DNA of 64,000 nt from Rhodobacteraceae bacterium HIMB11 (GTDB lineage: Bacteria > Pseudomonadota > Alphaproteobacteria > Rhodobacterales > Rhodobacteraceae): contig AVDB01000003.1 in NCBI GenBank assembly GCA_000472185.1, forward strand, positions 62,001 to 126,000. Direction: 5' to 3'. The position numbers were made by a program, and so were the translations under genes. The stretch's first letter is position 1. Every line of letters begins with the position of its first letter. Below the pieces are notes generated by a model, which did not search any database, had not been told where the DNA came from, and was given only the letters and a program-made list of their open reading frames with translations. Positions 45,588 through 56,989 of the stretch are shown piece by piece.

Positions 45588-46093
45588 AAACAGGCTTGAG
45601 TAGATATACCGGATTTGACCGGTCCAAAAACGCTCTAACGATTTTAGCCCCTTGGTGATCGTATCCACATGCTAAGATGACAAATCCAGGCAGTTGCCAA
45701 GATATTGGCGTGTTTCACAAATAACTGCGATAGCGTATCTTTGATATCCCGCCACTTGGCGGTTAGTTTCACGCGAACGGACCGCCGATCCATTTCACAA
45801 CGCTGATGATGCATATATCCCAAATCGACCAGCTTTTTTAAATTATAGCTTACGTTGCTTCCTTGATAATTTCCGCGCGACTTTAGCTCACCCGCCTTTA
45901 CCTCGTTTTCACCAATATTGAACAATAGCAATGCTTTAACCGCGTTGATTTCCAAAACACCTAAATATTCAAATTCGTCCTTGATCACATCCAACAGCAA
46001 ACGGTGCAGACGTTCAATCAAAGACAGCGCATCCAAATACTGCTGGGCCACCGAGGTTTCGGCGTTTTGCCAGAACGGGTTAATACTATTCAT
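45564..46093 (-). pseudogene. MarR-family winged-helix regulator, frameshifted C-terminus
   Basis: The N-terminal two thirds are a clean MarR-type regulator. LIERLHRLLLDVIKDEFEYL leads into the winged helix with YQGSNVSYNLKKLVDLGYMHH and MDRRSVRVKLTAK. The open frame then ends at 45644 in an unrelated tail (WICHLSMWIRSPRG). The expected C-terminal dimerisation helix is present in another frame just downstream (VDTITKGLKSLERFWTGQIR, 45668 to about 45600), so a single indel near 45670 separates the two. The restored frame continues to a TGA inside the terminator. Starts at 46093, 46099 and 46108 are possible. A truncated product may still be made. Confidence 0.6.
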
Positions 46094-46147
46094 CGTCATC
46101 CGACACAATTACAATGCCGGAACTGCGCGATATTTCCGAAGATAAAG

Positions 46148-46423
46148 TTAAAGTTTTGAACGTTGAAAACGTTCGGCGATGTGCAGCTTGATATCCGCAA
46201 TCAGATCCGTGAACTCACTCGCTGGTGGAACCTGTCCCGAACACCATTGATACAGGTCCTGATCATTTTCATTCAGCAGTGCATCATAATGATCCAATGC
46301 CTCATCACTCATGCCTGACAGTTTATCAAGGGCATAGTGCATCAAAATCAAATCCATTTCCTTGATCCCACGGCGCATGGAACGCATGGTCAAGCGTTTG
46401 ATTTTATGTTCGCGCTTTTCCAT
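46148..46423 (-). CDS. sdhE: FAD assembly factor SdhE
   Basis: A 91-residue member of the SdhE/Sdh5 family, which promotes covalent FAD attachment to succinate dehydrogenase. The characteristic RGxxE motif is present as RRGIKEMDLILMHYA near residue 17. QDLYQWCSGQVPP near residue 53 is also typical. It overlaps the XRE regulator gene by one base, so the two are coupled. The sdh operon itself is not in this window. Confidence 0.85.
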   Translation of the reverse strand: MEKREHKIKRLTMRSMRRGIKEMDLILMHYALDKLSGMSDEALDHYDALLNENDQDLYQWCSGQVPPASEFTDLIADIKLHIAERFQRSKL

Positions 46424-46815
46424 CAGCTTTCTTTCAGTTTGGTGCGAAGTTTCTTTTCAAGACGTCCTAGACGATCTGCGCTTTTCACCAATGAGGCTTT
46501 CAGATCGCGAATTTCAATTAAGATATCTGAAATTTCTGGGGTCAATTCAGAATGCTCATCTGGCGAGTCCACGCCCTCGCCTTCCCCCGTAAGAAGCCAG
46601 CTAAAGGACACATTCAAAATGCCTGACAACATAGAAAGTCGGTTCGCACGCGGTTCAGATAAATCCTGTTCCCACGAAATGATGGTCGAATGTTTCACAC
46701 CTAATCGTTTGGCCAATTGCTTTTGCGTCATTCCCGCCTGTTCGCGCGCCGCGCATACGCGATCGCCGAAAGTCGAGGTTTCAGGCCCGTACCAATCAAA
46801 TTCGTTATCTGGCAT
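46423..46815 (-). CDS. XRE-family helix-turn-helix regulator
   Basis: A 130-residue DNA-binding protein with a cro/C1-type helix-turn-helix at about residues 16–70 (VCAAREQAGMTQKQLAKRLG, then HSTIISWEQDLSEPRANRL). A C-terminal coiled-coil tail is likely for dimerisation (LIEIRDLKASLVKSADRLGRL). Target genes are unknown. It is one base upstream-overlapping with sdhE and divergent from the aminotransferase gene across 80 bp. Confidence 0.85.
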   Translation of the reverse strand: MPDNEFDWYGPETSTFGDRVCAAREQAGMTQKQLAKRLGVKHSTIISWEQDLSEPRANRLSMLSGILNVSFSWLLTGEGEGVDSPDEHSELTPEISDILIEIRDLKASLVKSADRLGRLEKKLRTKLKES

Positions 46816-46835
46816 CTTTTTCTCAATTTATGTGA

Positions 46836-49456
<2,621 letters not shown>

Positions 49457-49519
49457 GTAATCCCCGTAGACCCGACGCGTCATTCAAACAAGGATTTTCT
49501 TTTTGCGGGAAAGTTGGGC

Positions 49520-49601
49520 GGGTCACTTAAGCTGGAGGGGGGTGGGGAATGCAATACTGCTTAGGTGACCCGAAGCCAGCGACCCTATCGGAGCCCGCTG
49601 G
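49520..49601 (-). ncRNA. Structured leader or small RNA upstream of the MATE gene
   Basis: GGGTCACTTAAGC (49520–49532) pairs with GCTTAGGTGACCC (49559–49571) over 13 positions with one wobble or mismatch. A second hairpin, CCAGCG/CGCTGG, is at 49576–49601. The first loop is C-rich on the minus strand. The pair lies 64–145 bases before the MATE start and matches no riboswitch consensus recognised here. Strand is assigned from the neighbouring gene only. Confidence 0.4.
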
Positions 49602-50068
49602 AACCATTTGACCGCTCATAACGATCTAAACACTTTATTTACACAACCAAAGAGCGATTAACTTGGTGTACCAAATAAATGACAGAACTCGTCAAATGCC
49701 TCAATAATTAAATAGCAAAAACCTTCAAATACTGTGAAAAATTCGACTCTACATAATATAATATTATAATTTTCAGTATGTTATTAAAAGTTAACAAAAA
49801 ATATCGCAAATTAATAAATCTTTTTGATAATTTTTGCATTGTGCAAATTCTGTGAACTTGGGTCCTAAAATCCAACATCACCCACAATTTTGTTAACACC
49901 AATTTCTGTGAAAACAAAATCGTTAATCGACCTAAGCATGTATGCACATTTCTTAGGAAACAACAAGAATCACTGCGCGACTTGACGAGTTTCCGATTTC
50001 TCAATCTGCTCTTTTCCTTTGGTGGACTTGCTGTCATAATATTTAGAAACATAAATCGAGCACTTCAC
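49602..50068. other. AT-rich intergenic region before parE
   Basis: About 465 bases without a credible gene; short frames here are low-complexity. It is markedly AT-rich from 49630 to 49930, with several GTTAAC/TTAA motifs, and should contain the parE promoter and the start of the MATE leader. No DnaA-box cluster, tRNA or insertion sequence was recognised. Confidence 0.6.
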
Positions 50069-52024
50069 ATGACTGATCTTTTGGATAACAGCCAAGCTAA
50101 CGATTATAGCGCATCGTCCATTGAGGTTTTGGAGGGTCTGGAACCTGTCCGAAAACGCCCAGGCATGTATATCGGCGGCACCGATGAGCGTGCATTGCAT
50201 CATATGGTCGCTGAAATCCTTGATAACTCGATGGACGAAGCAGTCGCAGGGCATGCGAACCGCATTGAGGTGGAATTGCACGCCGACTATTCTCTGACAG
50301 TTCGGGACAACGGACGTGGGATTCCCATTGATCCACACCCTAAATTCCCAGACAAATCCGCGCTGGAAGTCATTTTGTGCACCCTGCACGCAGGCGGTAA
50401 GTTTAGTGGCAAAGCCTATCAAACCTCAGGTGGCTTGCACGGCGTGGGTGCATCCGTTGTAAACGCCCTATCGGACACGATGGTGGTAAAAGTTGCGCGC
50501 AACAAAGAGCTGTTTGAACAACGCTTTTCCCGCGGCATTCCACAAACAAGCGTTGAGAAGATTGGCGCGGCCCCAAATCGTCGCGGAACATCGGTGACAT
50601 TTCATGCGGATGAGCAGATTTTCGGCGCGAACCGTTTTAAACCCGCGCGTCTATTCAAATCTATTCGGTCCAAAGCGTATTTGTTCAGTGGCGTGGAAAT
50701 TCGTTGGAAATCTGAAATTGATGATGGCACGACGCCAACCGAGGCCACCTTTCATTTCCCGGGTGGGCTGGCCGACTACCTGCGCGAAACATTGAATGGC
50801 GCCACGACCTATTCCGAAAATCCATTTGCGGGTGTCGTTGATTTTCAAGAGCGTTTTCAAACACCGGGCAAGGTGGAGTGGGCCATCAACTGGACCCCAT
50901 CACGCGATGGTTTTATCCAATCCTATTGTAACACCGTTCCCACACCTGAAGGCGGCACGCATGAAAGCGGTTTTTGGGCCGCCATTCTGAAAGGCATTCG
51001 TGCCTATGGCGAACGGATTAACAATCGCAAGGCCAAAGACATTACGCGCGAGGATTTGATCACGGGCGGGTGTGCATTGGTCAGCTGCTTTATTCGCGAA
51101 CCCGAATTTGTAGGGCAAACAAAAGATCGCCTTGCAACCAACGAAGCAGCGCGATTGGTTGAAAATTCCGTACGGGACCATTTCGACAATTGGTTGGCAG
51201 CCGACACAAAATCAGCAGGTGCAATCCTAGATTTCCTTGTTTTGCGCGCAGAAGAGCGCATGCGCCGCCGTCAGGAAAAAGAGACTGCCCGTAAATCTGC
51301 AACGAAGAAACTGCGCCTGCCAGGTAAGCTAACCGATTGTACCGCCAAAAACCGCGAGGGCACCGAGCTGTTCATTGTTGAGGGTGACAGTGCAGGCGGA
51401 TCGGCTAAGGGTGCGCGAAACCGTGAAAATCAAGCGCTGCTACCCCTTAAGGGTAAGATCCTGAATGTCTTGGGTGCCGCATCAAATAAGCTGGGGCAAA
51501 ACGCAGAAATCAACGATCTGTGCGAGGCATTGGGCGTCGGCATGGGAACCCGCTTTAATCTTGACGACTTACGGTATGACAAAATCATCATCATGACCGA
51601 TGCGGACGTTGATGGCGCGCATATTGCCTCATTGTTAATGACATTCTTTTACACCCAAATGCGCCCCTTGATTGATAATGGTCACCTATTCTTGGCCTGC
51701 CCCCCACTCTATCGTTTGACCCAAGGCGCCAAGCGTTTGTACGTTTCAAATGATTTGGAAAAGGACACCTATCTGACCAAAGGGATTGGCGGCAAAGGCA
51801 AGATTGACGTCCAACGATTTAAAGGTTTGGGCGAAATGGATGCCAAAGACCTAAAAGAAACAACAATGGATCCCAAAACGCGTAAATTGATCCGCGTGAC
51901 CATTGATGAAGATGAGCCAGGCGAAACAACAGATTTGGTCGAACGTCTGATGGGCAAAAAACCCGAATTGCGTTTCCAGTACATTCAGGAAAATGCGCGT
52001 TTCGTAGAAGAGTTGGACGTATAG
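50069..52024 (+). CDS. parE: DNA topoisomerase IV subunit B
   Basis: ATPase subunit of topoisomerase IV, which decatenates daughter chromosomes. The 651-residue protein has the GHKL ATPase domain (VRKRPGMYIGGTD near residue 25, EILDNSMDEAVAGHA, DNGRGIP, GGLHGVGASVVNAL). The TOPRIM domain follows, with FIVEGDSAGGSAKGARNRE near residue 435 and IIIMTDADVDGAHI near 510. Length, the YRLTQGAK stretch and the ENARFVEELDV end favour ParE over GyrB. The ATG at 50069 is chosen, as upstream in-frame sequence is hydrophobic and not family-like. Confidence 0.92.
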   Translation: MTDLLDNSQANDYSASSIEVLEGLEPVRKRPGMYIGGTDERALHHMVAEILDNSMDEAVAGHANRIEVELHADYSLTVRDNGRGIPIDPHPKFPDKSALEVILCTLHAGGKFSGKAYQTSGGLHGVGASVVNALSDTMVVKVARNKELFEQRFSRGIPQTSVEKIGAAPNRRGTSVTFHADEQIFGANRFKPARLFKSIRSKAYLFSGVEIRWKSEIDDGTTPTEATFHFPGGLADYLRETLNGATTYSENPFAGVVDFQERFQTPGKVEWAINWTPSRDGFIQSYCNTVPTPEGGTHESGFWAAILKGIRAYGERINNRKAKDITREDLITGGCALVSCFIREPEFVGQTKDRLATNEAARLVENSVRDHFDNWLAADTKSAGAILDFLVLRAEERMRRRQEKETARKSATKKLRLPGKLTDCTAKNREGTELFIVEGDSAGGSAKGARNRENQALLPLKGKILNVLGAASNKLGQNAEINDLCEALGVGMGTRFNLDDLRYDKIIIMTDADVDGAHIASLLMTFFYTQMRPLIDNGHLFLACPPLYRLTQGAKRLYVSNDLEKDTYLTKGIGGKGKIDVQRFKGLGEMDAKDLKETTMDPKTRKLIRVTIDEDEPGETTDLVERLMGKKPELRFQYIQENARFVEELDV

Positions 52025-52033
52025 GATCCCAAC

Positions 52034-52468
52034 ATGCACCATTACGCGGCGATCATGTTTTTGGCGGGGATCGGAATTCCCATCCTTGCCGCGTTGAATG
52101 CGGCCCTAGGTCGTTTTATCCTATCCCCAAGTGTTGCCGCCGCAATTCTGTTCACGATTGCGGGCCTTGTCACATGGGCGCTGGCGTTTGCAACTGGCTT
52201 AAATCCAATGAAAACTGTTGGTCAGGCGCCAAAACATTTGTTTTTTGCCGGCATACTGATTGCGTTTTACGTTCTTTCGATCACATTTATTGCGCCAAAA
52301 TTTGGTGTTGGTAACGCTGTCTTCTTTGTTTTGTTGGGACAGTTGGTCAGCGCCGCGGCTATTGATCACTTTGCCCTTTTTGGGGCTGCGCAAAATTCTC
52401 TGAATCTTGTTCGTGCCAGTGGCATCGCCGTTATGGCGCTTGGTGTTTGGATCACACAGCAGGCGTAA
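52034..52468 (+). CDS. YdcZ-like (DMT) small membrane protein
   Basis: A 144-residue protein with about five membrane segments (MFLAGIGIPILAALNAALGR, then GNAVFFVLLGQLVSAAAIDHF near residue 93), matching the DMT_YdcZ family. Some members export small metabolites; no substrate can be assigned. It starts nine bases after the parE stop, so may be co-transcribed. Its 3' end overlaps the broken phosphatase gene by 17 bases on the other strand. Confidence 0.85.
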   Translation: MHHYAAIMFLAGIGIPILAALNAALGRFILSPSVAAAILFTIAGLVTWALAFATGLNPMKTVGQAPKHLFFAGILIAFYVLSITFIAPKFGVGNAVFFVLLGQLVSAAAIDHFALFGAAQNSLNLVRASGIAVMALGVWITQQA

Positions 52469-53174
52469 GGCTTGGCAATTTATCCACTGTTTCTGACCAG
52501 ATTATGCGACCTTGAAATCCGTGATGCACGGTTGGCGCATCATATTCTGAAACAACCCAGTCTCGAAACGAAATGGGAGATCTTCGGTTGCGTTCCATAT
52601 ACATGCGCAAAACATAGTCAAGGACACCTGTAGGTGTGAAATCAACATGCAAGTGACGTAAACTTAGTTGTGTTCCCGCTTCCTCCATCGGGTGGCCTGC
52701 AACCATATTCAGATACAGCGCGGAAACAAAACCCGCGCGGTCTGCACCTGATTTACAATGAAACAAAGCTGGTGCCTTCAGGTCATCAAATATTTCGAAG
52801 CTCAAGCAACAGTGCCTTATCAGGGGCTTAACGTGCCCCAAATTTCAAACACACCATATCAATTCCTGCGGCGTTACAGGCTTCTTCCTCAAGCACCCCA
52901 TGTGATTGGATTGGCGCGCCACGTGGATTAACAACCGTTTGGATGCCCTTCGCCTTCTACTTTGCTATCCTGCGTGGCAAGGGTTGATTTGATCGATACA
53001 CATCGGGCGCAATTTCACGCATATTTGTCTACAATACCCGAAAAAATGCGTGATCCATCAAATGAAAATGGACATAGGCCCAAAACCACCCCTTAGGGGT
53101 TGAAATGTCATCCCCAAATGAGACCGCAGATGGCGTTCCCAAGCAAAGTAGCGATCTGCGATTTTCTTAAACAT
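52452..53174 (-). pseudogene. Tyrosine/dual-specificity phosphatase-like gene, multiply broken
   Basis: Reading the minus strand from ATG 53174 gives MFKKIADRYFAWERHLRSH. A frame change leads to VHFHLMDHAFFRVL, a TAG, NMREIAPDVYRSNQPLPRR, another TAG, then KGIQTVVNPRGAPIQSHGVL and a TAA near 52829. A second frame change gives FEIFDDLKAPALFHCKSGADRAGF, with the phosphatase P-loop HCKSGADR intact, to the stop at 52452. Two frameshifts and three stop codons interrupt an otherwise recognisable protein of about 230 residues. The ORF of 129 residues at the 3' end is therefore a remnant and not a functional small phosphatase. Confidence 0.85.
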
Positions 53175-53291
53175 AAGGGTCCCTGTTGACGGCCTGGGGC
53201 CTGGGTAAGGTTTCGTCACCCCAAACGCAAGCCATGTTGACGTCGCACAAATCCCGACTATTGATTGATGGCATAAACAAAAGGAATTCCA

Positions 53292-54488
53292 ATGAACCTG
53301 TCAAATGGTCAAACATACCTAGCAATCCCAGGGCCTTCTGTCATTCCAGAAGCCGTATTGCGTGCCATGCACCGCGCATCGCCAAACATTTATGAAGGTG
53401 AGCTTGTTGATCTAACGCACACACTCATTCCCGATCTGCGCTATGTGGCCCAAACCGAAAGCAACGTTGCGCTTTATATCGCGAATGGACACGGCGCATG
53501 GGAAGCAGCGTTGGCAAACATGGCCTGCCACGGCGATCGCGTTTTGGTCGCCGCGACAGGGTGGTTTGCGCATGGTTGGGCCAAGATGGCACGCGCCATG
53601 GGGATTCAGGCAGATATCGTTGAATACGGCACACAATCCACAATTGATTTGGACGCACTGGAAACAGCGCTACGTGCGCACCCCAGCGATCATTATAAGG
53701 CTGTTTTGGTCACGCATGTCGACACCTCAACATCTGTGAAAAACGATATCGCAGCGGTTCGCGCGTTATTGGATGATTTGGGATCAAATGCATTGCTGGC
53801 GGTGGATTGCGTGGCATCATTGGGATGTGATGAGTTTAAAATGGATGCTTGGGGGGCGGATGTCATGGTGGCCGCCTGTCAAAAGGGGTTGATGGTCCCC
53901 GCAGGCATGGCCTTTGTCTATTTCAACGACAAAGCGGTCGAGCGTCAGAAAAAATTGTCCTACGTCAGTTCGTATTGGGAATGGGGACAACGCGCCAATC
54001 CCGAAATTTTGGCACATTATTTCTGTGGCACGGCCCCAACGCATCACTTGTATGGATTGCGTGTTGCACTGGATATGATCCGGGCTGAGGGCATCGAAAA
54101 CATCTGGGAACGTCATTCAACATTGGCCAAGGCCATTTGGGCCGCGGTTGCATGTTGGGGGGCGGATGGGCCCATGCGAATGAATATCCAGGACAGTTCC
54201 CTGCGCAGCACCGCGGTCACGGCCTTGCACATGGGTATTCCGCACGCGAAAAATTTACGCAATTGGACACAGCATAGCGCAGGCCTCACGCTGGGCATCG
54301 GACTTGGCATGTCAACACCCGAGGATTCCAAGGGGGATGGGTTTTTCAGATTTGGTCACATGGGACACGTGAACGCTCAAATGATTTTGGGGATGCTCTC
54401 AACCGTTCAGGCGGGTTTGATCGCGATCAATATTCCCCACGGAACAGGCGCAATTGACGCAGCCGCGCAAGTAATTGCAGGCGCCTAA
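53292..54488 (+). CDS. sgaA: Serine-glyoxylate aminotransferase-like enzyme
   Basis: Class V aminotransferase of 398 residues that moves the amino group from serine to glyoxylate, giving hydroxypyruvate and glycine. It begins with YLAIPGPSVIPEAVLRAM, has NGHGAWEAALAN near residue 65, and LLAVDCVASLGCDEF with the PLP aspartate near 160. The PLP lysine is in AACQKGLMVPAGMAF near residue 194. AAAGGAATTCCA precedes the ATG. It converges with the histidinol-phosphate-type aminotransferase with a four-base overlap. Alanine-glyoxylate activity is also possible. Confidence 0.88.
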   Translation: MNLSNGQTYLAIPGPSVIPEAVLRAMHRASPNIYEGELVDLTHTLIPDLRYVAQTESNVALYIANGHGAWEAALANMACHGDRVLVAATGWFAHGWAKMARAMGIQADIVEYGTQSTIDLDALETALRAHPSDHYKAVLVTHVDTSTSVKNDIAAVRALLDDLGSNALLAVDCVASLGCDEFKMDAWGADVMVAACQKGLMVPAGMAFVYFNDKAVERQKKLSYVSSYWEWGQRANPEILAHYFCGTAPTHHLYGLRVALDMIRAEGIENIWERHSTLAKAIWAAVACWGADGPMRMNIQDSSLRSTAVTALHMGIPHAKNLRNWTQHSAGLTLGIGLGMSTPEDSKGDGFFRFGHMGHVNAQMILGMLSTVQAGLIAINIPHGTGAIDAAAQVIAGA

Positions 54489-55585
54489 GCGTCTGCAAGC
54501 GCATTTGGTAATGCGGCTGCGAAAAATTCTAAATCTTGTTGGCGGCCCGCGCTGATGCGAATACAGCGGTCCTGGGGTGAGACGAAGGGCATGCGTACAA
54601 AAACGCCATGCGCAACCAAACTGCCCAAAACGCGCCGCGCGTAATCCCCATCACGACCACAGTCAATTGTGACAAAGTTCGTCGCAGACGGCAAAGCCAC
54701 CAAACCGTTGTCAGCGGCAATTTGGGAAATCGCCCGACGTGAAGTTTCTACATCAGCAACTGTTTTGCGCAACCAATCCACATCTTGCAAGGCCGCAATC
54801 GCCGCCATTTGCGCCGCGCGGTTCATGCCGAAATGGTTTCGGATTTTTTCAAAGCTTGTGATTAAATCCGTCGCCCCAAACGCGTAACCAACACGGGCCC
54901 CCGCCATTCCATAGGCTTTGGAAAACGTGCGCATCCGAATAATACGCGGGTCTTCGATATCGATGGATGGCACTGCATCGGCTGCGGCAAATTCAACATA
55001 GGCTTCATCAAGCAACAACACAGTTCCAGACGGGATATCATTTAACGCGGCTGCAATTTCAGCGCCCGTTGTCCAACTGCCCATTGGGTTATCTGGGTTT
55101 GCGAAATAAACAAGTTTTGCATCAACCTCTGCCGCCTTGGCCAACAATGCGGGCAAATCCTCCTTATCATCTTTGTATGGGACTTTGTGCAATGTGCCGC
55201 CGTAGCCCGCAACGTGATAGTTAAAGGTTGGGTAGGCCCCATCAGAGGTTACAACGTGATCGCCTGCATCCACCAGCAAACGCACCAAATACCCCAATAA
55301 TCCATCAATGCCTTCACCGACGACAACATTGCCCATCGCGCATCCCAAATGTGTGCTAAGCGCCTGACGCAAATCAAAACTGGTTGGATCACCATACATC
55401 CAAATATCGGACGCCGCAGTTTTCAGGGCCGCAATTGCCTTGGGAGAGGGTCCAAAAATATTTTCATTCGCCCCCAGACGTGCATCAAATGCAGATTTGC
55501 GATCACGTTCTTGGGTTTCGGGGCCAACAAACGGAACGGTTGCAGGTAATCCTTGAACCAATTTTGCGTATCTTGGGTTGCTCAT
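54485..55585 (-). CDS. hisC: Histidinol-phosphate aminotransferase-like protein
   Basis: Class I/II PLP aminotransferase of 366 residues in the HisC family. Motifs include ARLGANENIFGPSP near residue 38, GEGIDGLLGYLVR near 90, FANPDNPMGSW near 160, LLDEAYVEF and RTFSKAYGMAGARVGYA with the PLP lysine near 222. The ATG at 55585 begins MSNPRYAKLVQGL. No other histidine genes are nearby, and HisC paralogues acting on phenylalanine, tyrosine or other amino acids are common, so the exact substrate is uncertain. Confidence 0.82.
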   Translation of the reverse strand: MSNPRYAKLVQGLPATVPFVGPETQERDRKSAFDARLGANENIFGPSPKAIAALKTAASDIWMYGDPTSFDLRQALSTHLGCAMGNVVVGEGIDGLLGYLVRLLVDAGDHVVTSDGAYPTFNYHVAGYGGTLHKVPYKDDKEDLPALLAKAAEVDAKLVYFANPDNPMGSWTTGAEIAAALNDIPSGTVLLLDEAYVEFAAADAVPSIDIEDPRIIRMRTFSKAYGMAGARVGYAFGATDLITSFEKIRNHFGMNRAAQMAAIAALQDVDWLRKTVADVETSRRAISQIAADNGLVALPSATNFVTIDCGRDGDYARRVLGSLVAHGVFVRMPFVSPQDRCIRISAGRQQDLEFFAAALPNALADA

Positions 55586-55702
55586 TTTCTGGCGTCTCAC
55601 TGTTTCATGGGAATCTATAGGACATCAGAGAAAATCTGCCAAGGCGGCTTGACCATTTGAACCGATCTGCGCAAGTTGAACCCAAGAAAGAAGGAGCAGA
55701 AT

Positions 55703-56989
55703 GTGAAGGGTACACCCCATCCATTTTCAAAATACGAATTTATGATTGCCTGGCGGTATCTGCGTTCCAAACGCACCGAAGGCGGCGTGAGTACGATGAC
55801 GTGGATCAGCCTGATTGGGATTACGCTGGCGGTGTTTGCATTGATTGCAACGCTGGCTGTGCGGTCAGGATTTCGCACAGAAATCGTGGATACAGTGTTA
55901 GGCGCAAACGCGCATGTGACCGTTTATCGCCTGCCCCAGACGACAGAGAAGAACCAAGTCGATAGAAGCATTCATAATTATGAACAACTCGCCGATATCC
56001 TGCGATCTGTCGTGGGTGTAAAGCGCGCTGCCCCCCTGATCAAAGGTCAAGTCATGGCCAATGCAAACAGCACCAACGCAGGGGTCGAGGTGTTTGGAAT
56101 ATCGCCCGAAAATTTGATGGACCTGCGCCGCATTGTGGATCCTGAAACCGTGATCGGGCGTGTGGATGATTTTGCAAATGGTGTTGCAATCGGATCAGGC
56201 GTTGCACGCGCCTTGGGCGTTGGCGTGGGCGATCAAATCAAATTAATCAGTCCAGATGGTGTGAAAACAGCATTCGGCACCAGTCCACGGGTCAAATCGT
56301 TTCCTGTTTCATTCATCTTTTCCGCTGGTCGACATGATATGGATAAGGTGCGCGTTTACATGCCGTTTACCGCGGCGCAGGACTATTTCAATCGCGCAGA
56401 TCGCGCAGATGAAATCGAAGTGTTGGTGACAGAACCCGATCAGGTCGAAGACGTGGTTGCACGCATGGCACCATCGGTGCCGCCCTATATTCAATTCTGG
56501 AGCTGGAAAGACGCCTCTGGCAATTATCTGCGCGCGTTGACGATTGAGGACAACGTGATGTTCATCATCATGTCGATCCTTGTCACCATCGCGTCCATGA
56601 ACATCGTGTCGGGTTTGATCATGTTGGTAAAAAATAAGGGACGTGATATCGGTATTTTACGCACAATGGGATTAAGCGAAGGCGCCGTATTGCGTGTATT
56701 TTTCCTATGCGGCGCGTTCACTGGGGTTCTGGGCACACTTTTGGGAACTGTTTTGGGATGCCTTTTTGCCATCTATGTCGATACAATTTTCGCCTTTGTG
56801 AACTATGTGTCAGGCGGCGGTGTTTGGGATCCATCCATTCGCGGGATCTATGAAATTCCTGCTGAATTGAAATTGGATGATGTGATCACGGCGGTCACCC
56901 TTTCCCTTGGGCTTAGCTTTGGGGTCACCTATTTTCCAGCACGACGTGCAGCACGCATGAACCCAGTTGAGGCGCTTCGCTATGAGTGA
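55703..56989 (+). CDS. lolC: Lipoprotein-releasing ABC transporter permease (LolC/E type)
   Basis: Inner-membrane component that extracts outer-membrane lipoproteins and hands them to LolA. The 428-residue protein has one N-terminal membrane span (TMTWISLIGITLAVFALIAT near residue 30), a large periplasmic domain (about 55–270), then three C-terminal spans (MFIIMSILVTIASMNIVSG near 285) with the MacB/FtsX-like fold. The GTG at 55703 has AAGGAG at six bases; an upstream TTG at 55676 is less likely. Alphaproteobacteria usually have a single LolC/E-like permease that forms a homodimer. It overlaps lolD. Confidence 0.93.
   Translation: MKGTPHPFSKYEFMIAWRYLRSKRTEGGVSTMTWISLIGITLAVFALIATLAVRSGFRTEIVDTVLGANAHVTVYRLPQTTEKNQVDRSIHNYEQLADILRSVVGVKRAAPLIKGQVMANANSTNAGVEVFGISPENLMDLRRIVDPETVIGRVDDFANGVAIGSGVARALGVGVGDQIKLISPDGVKTAFGTSPRVKSFPVSFIFSAGRHDMDKVRVYMPFTAAQDYFNRADRADEIEVLVTEPDQVEDVVARMAPSVPPYIQFWSWKDASGNYLRALTIEDNVMFIIMSILVTIASMNIVSGLIMLVKNKGRDIGILRTMGLSEGAVLRVFFLCGAFTGVLGTLLGTVLGCLFAIYVDTIFAFVNYVSGGGVWDPSIRGIYEIPAELKLDDVITAVTLSLGLSFGVTYFPARRAARMNPVEALRYE

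Noticed and set aside
49520-49571. Integron attC-like or IS-end inverted repeat
   Set aside because: No GTTRRRY/RYYYAAC core sites, no transposase or integrase, and no target-site duplication were visible.
49708-50052. A 114-codon minus-strand frame upstream of parE
   Set aside because: Composition follows the local AT-richness (many Ile, Leu, Phe, Lys), no domain is seen, and it overlaps the 5' region of parE.
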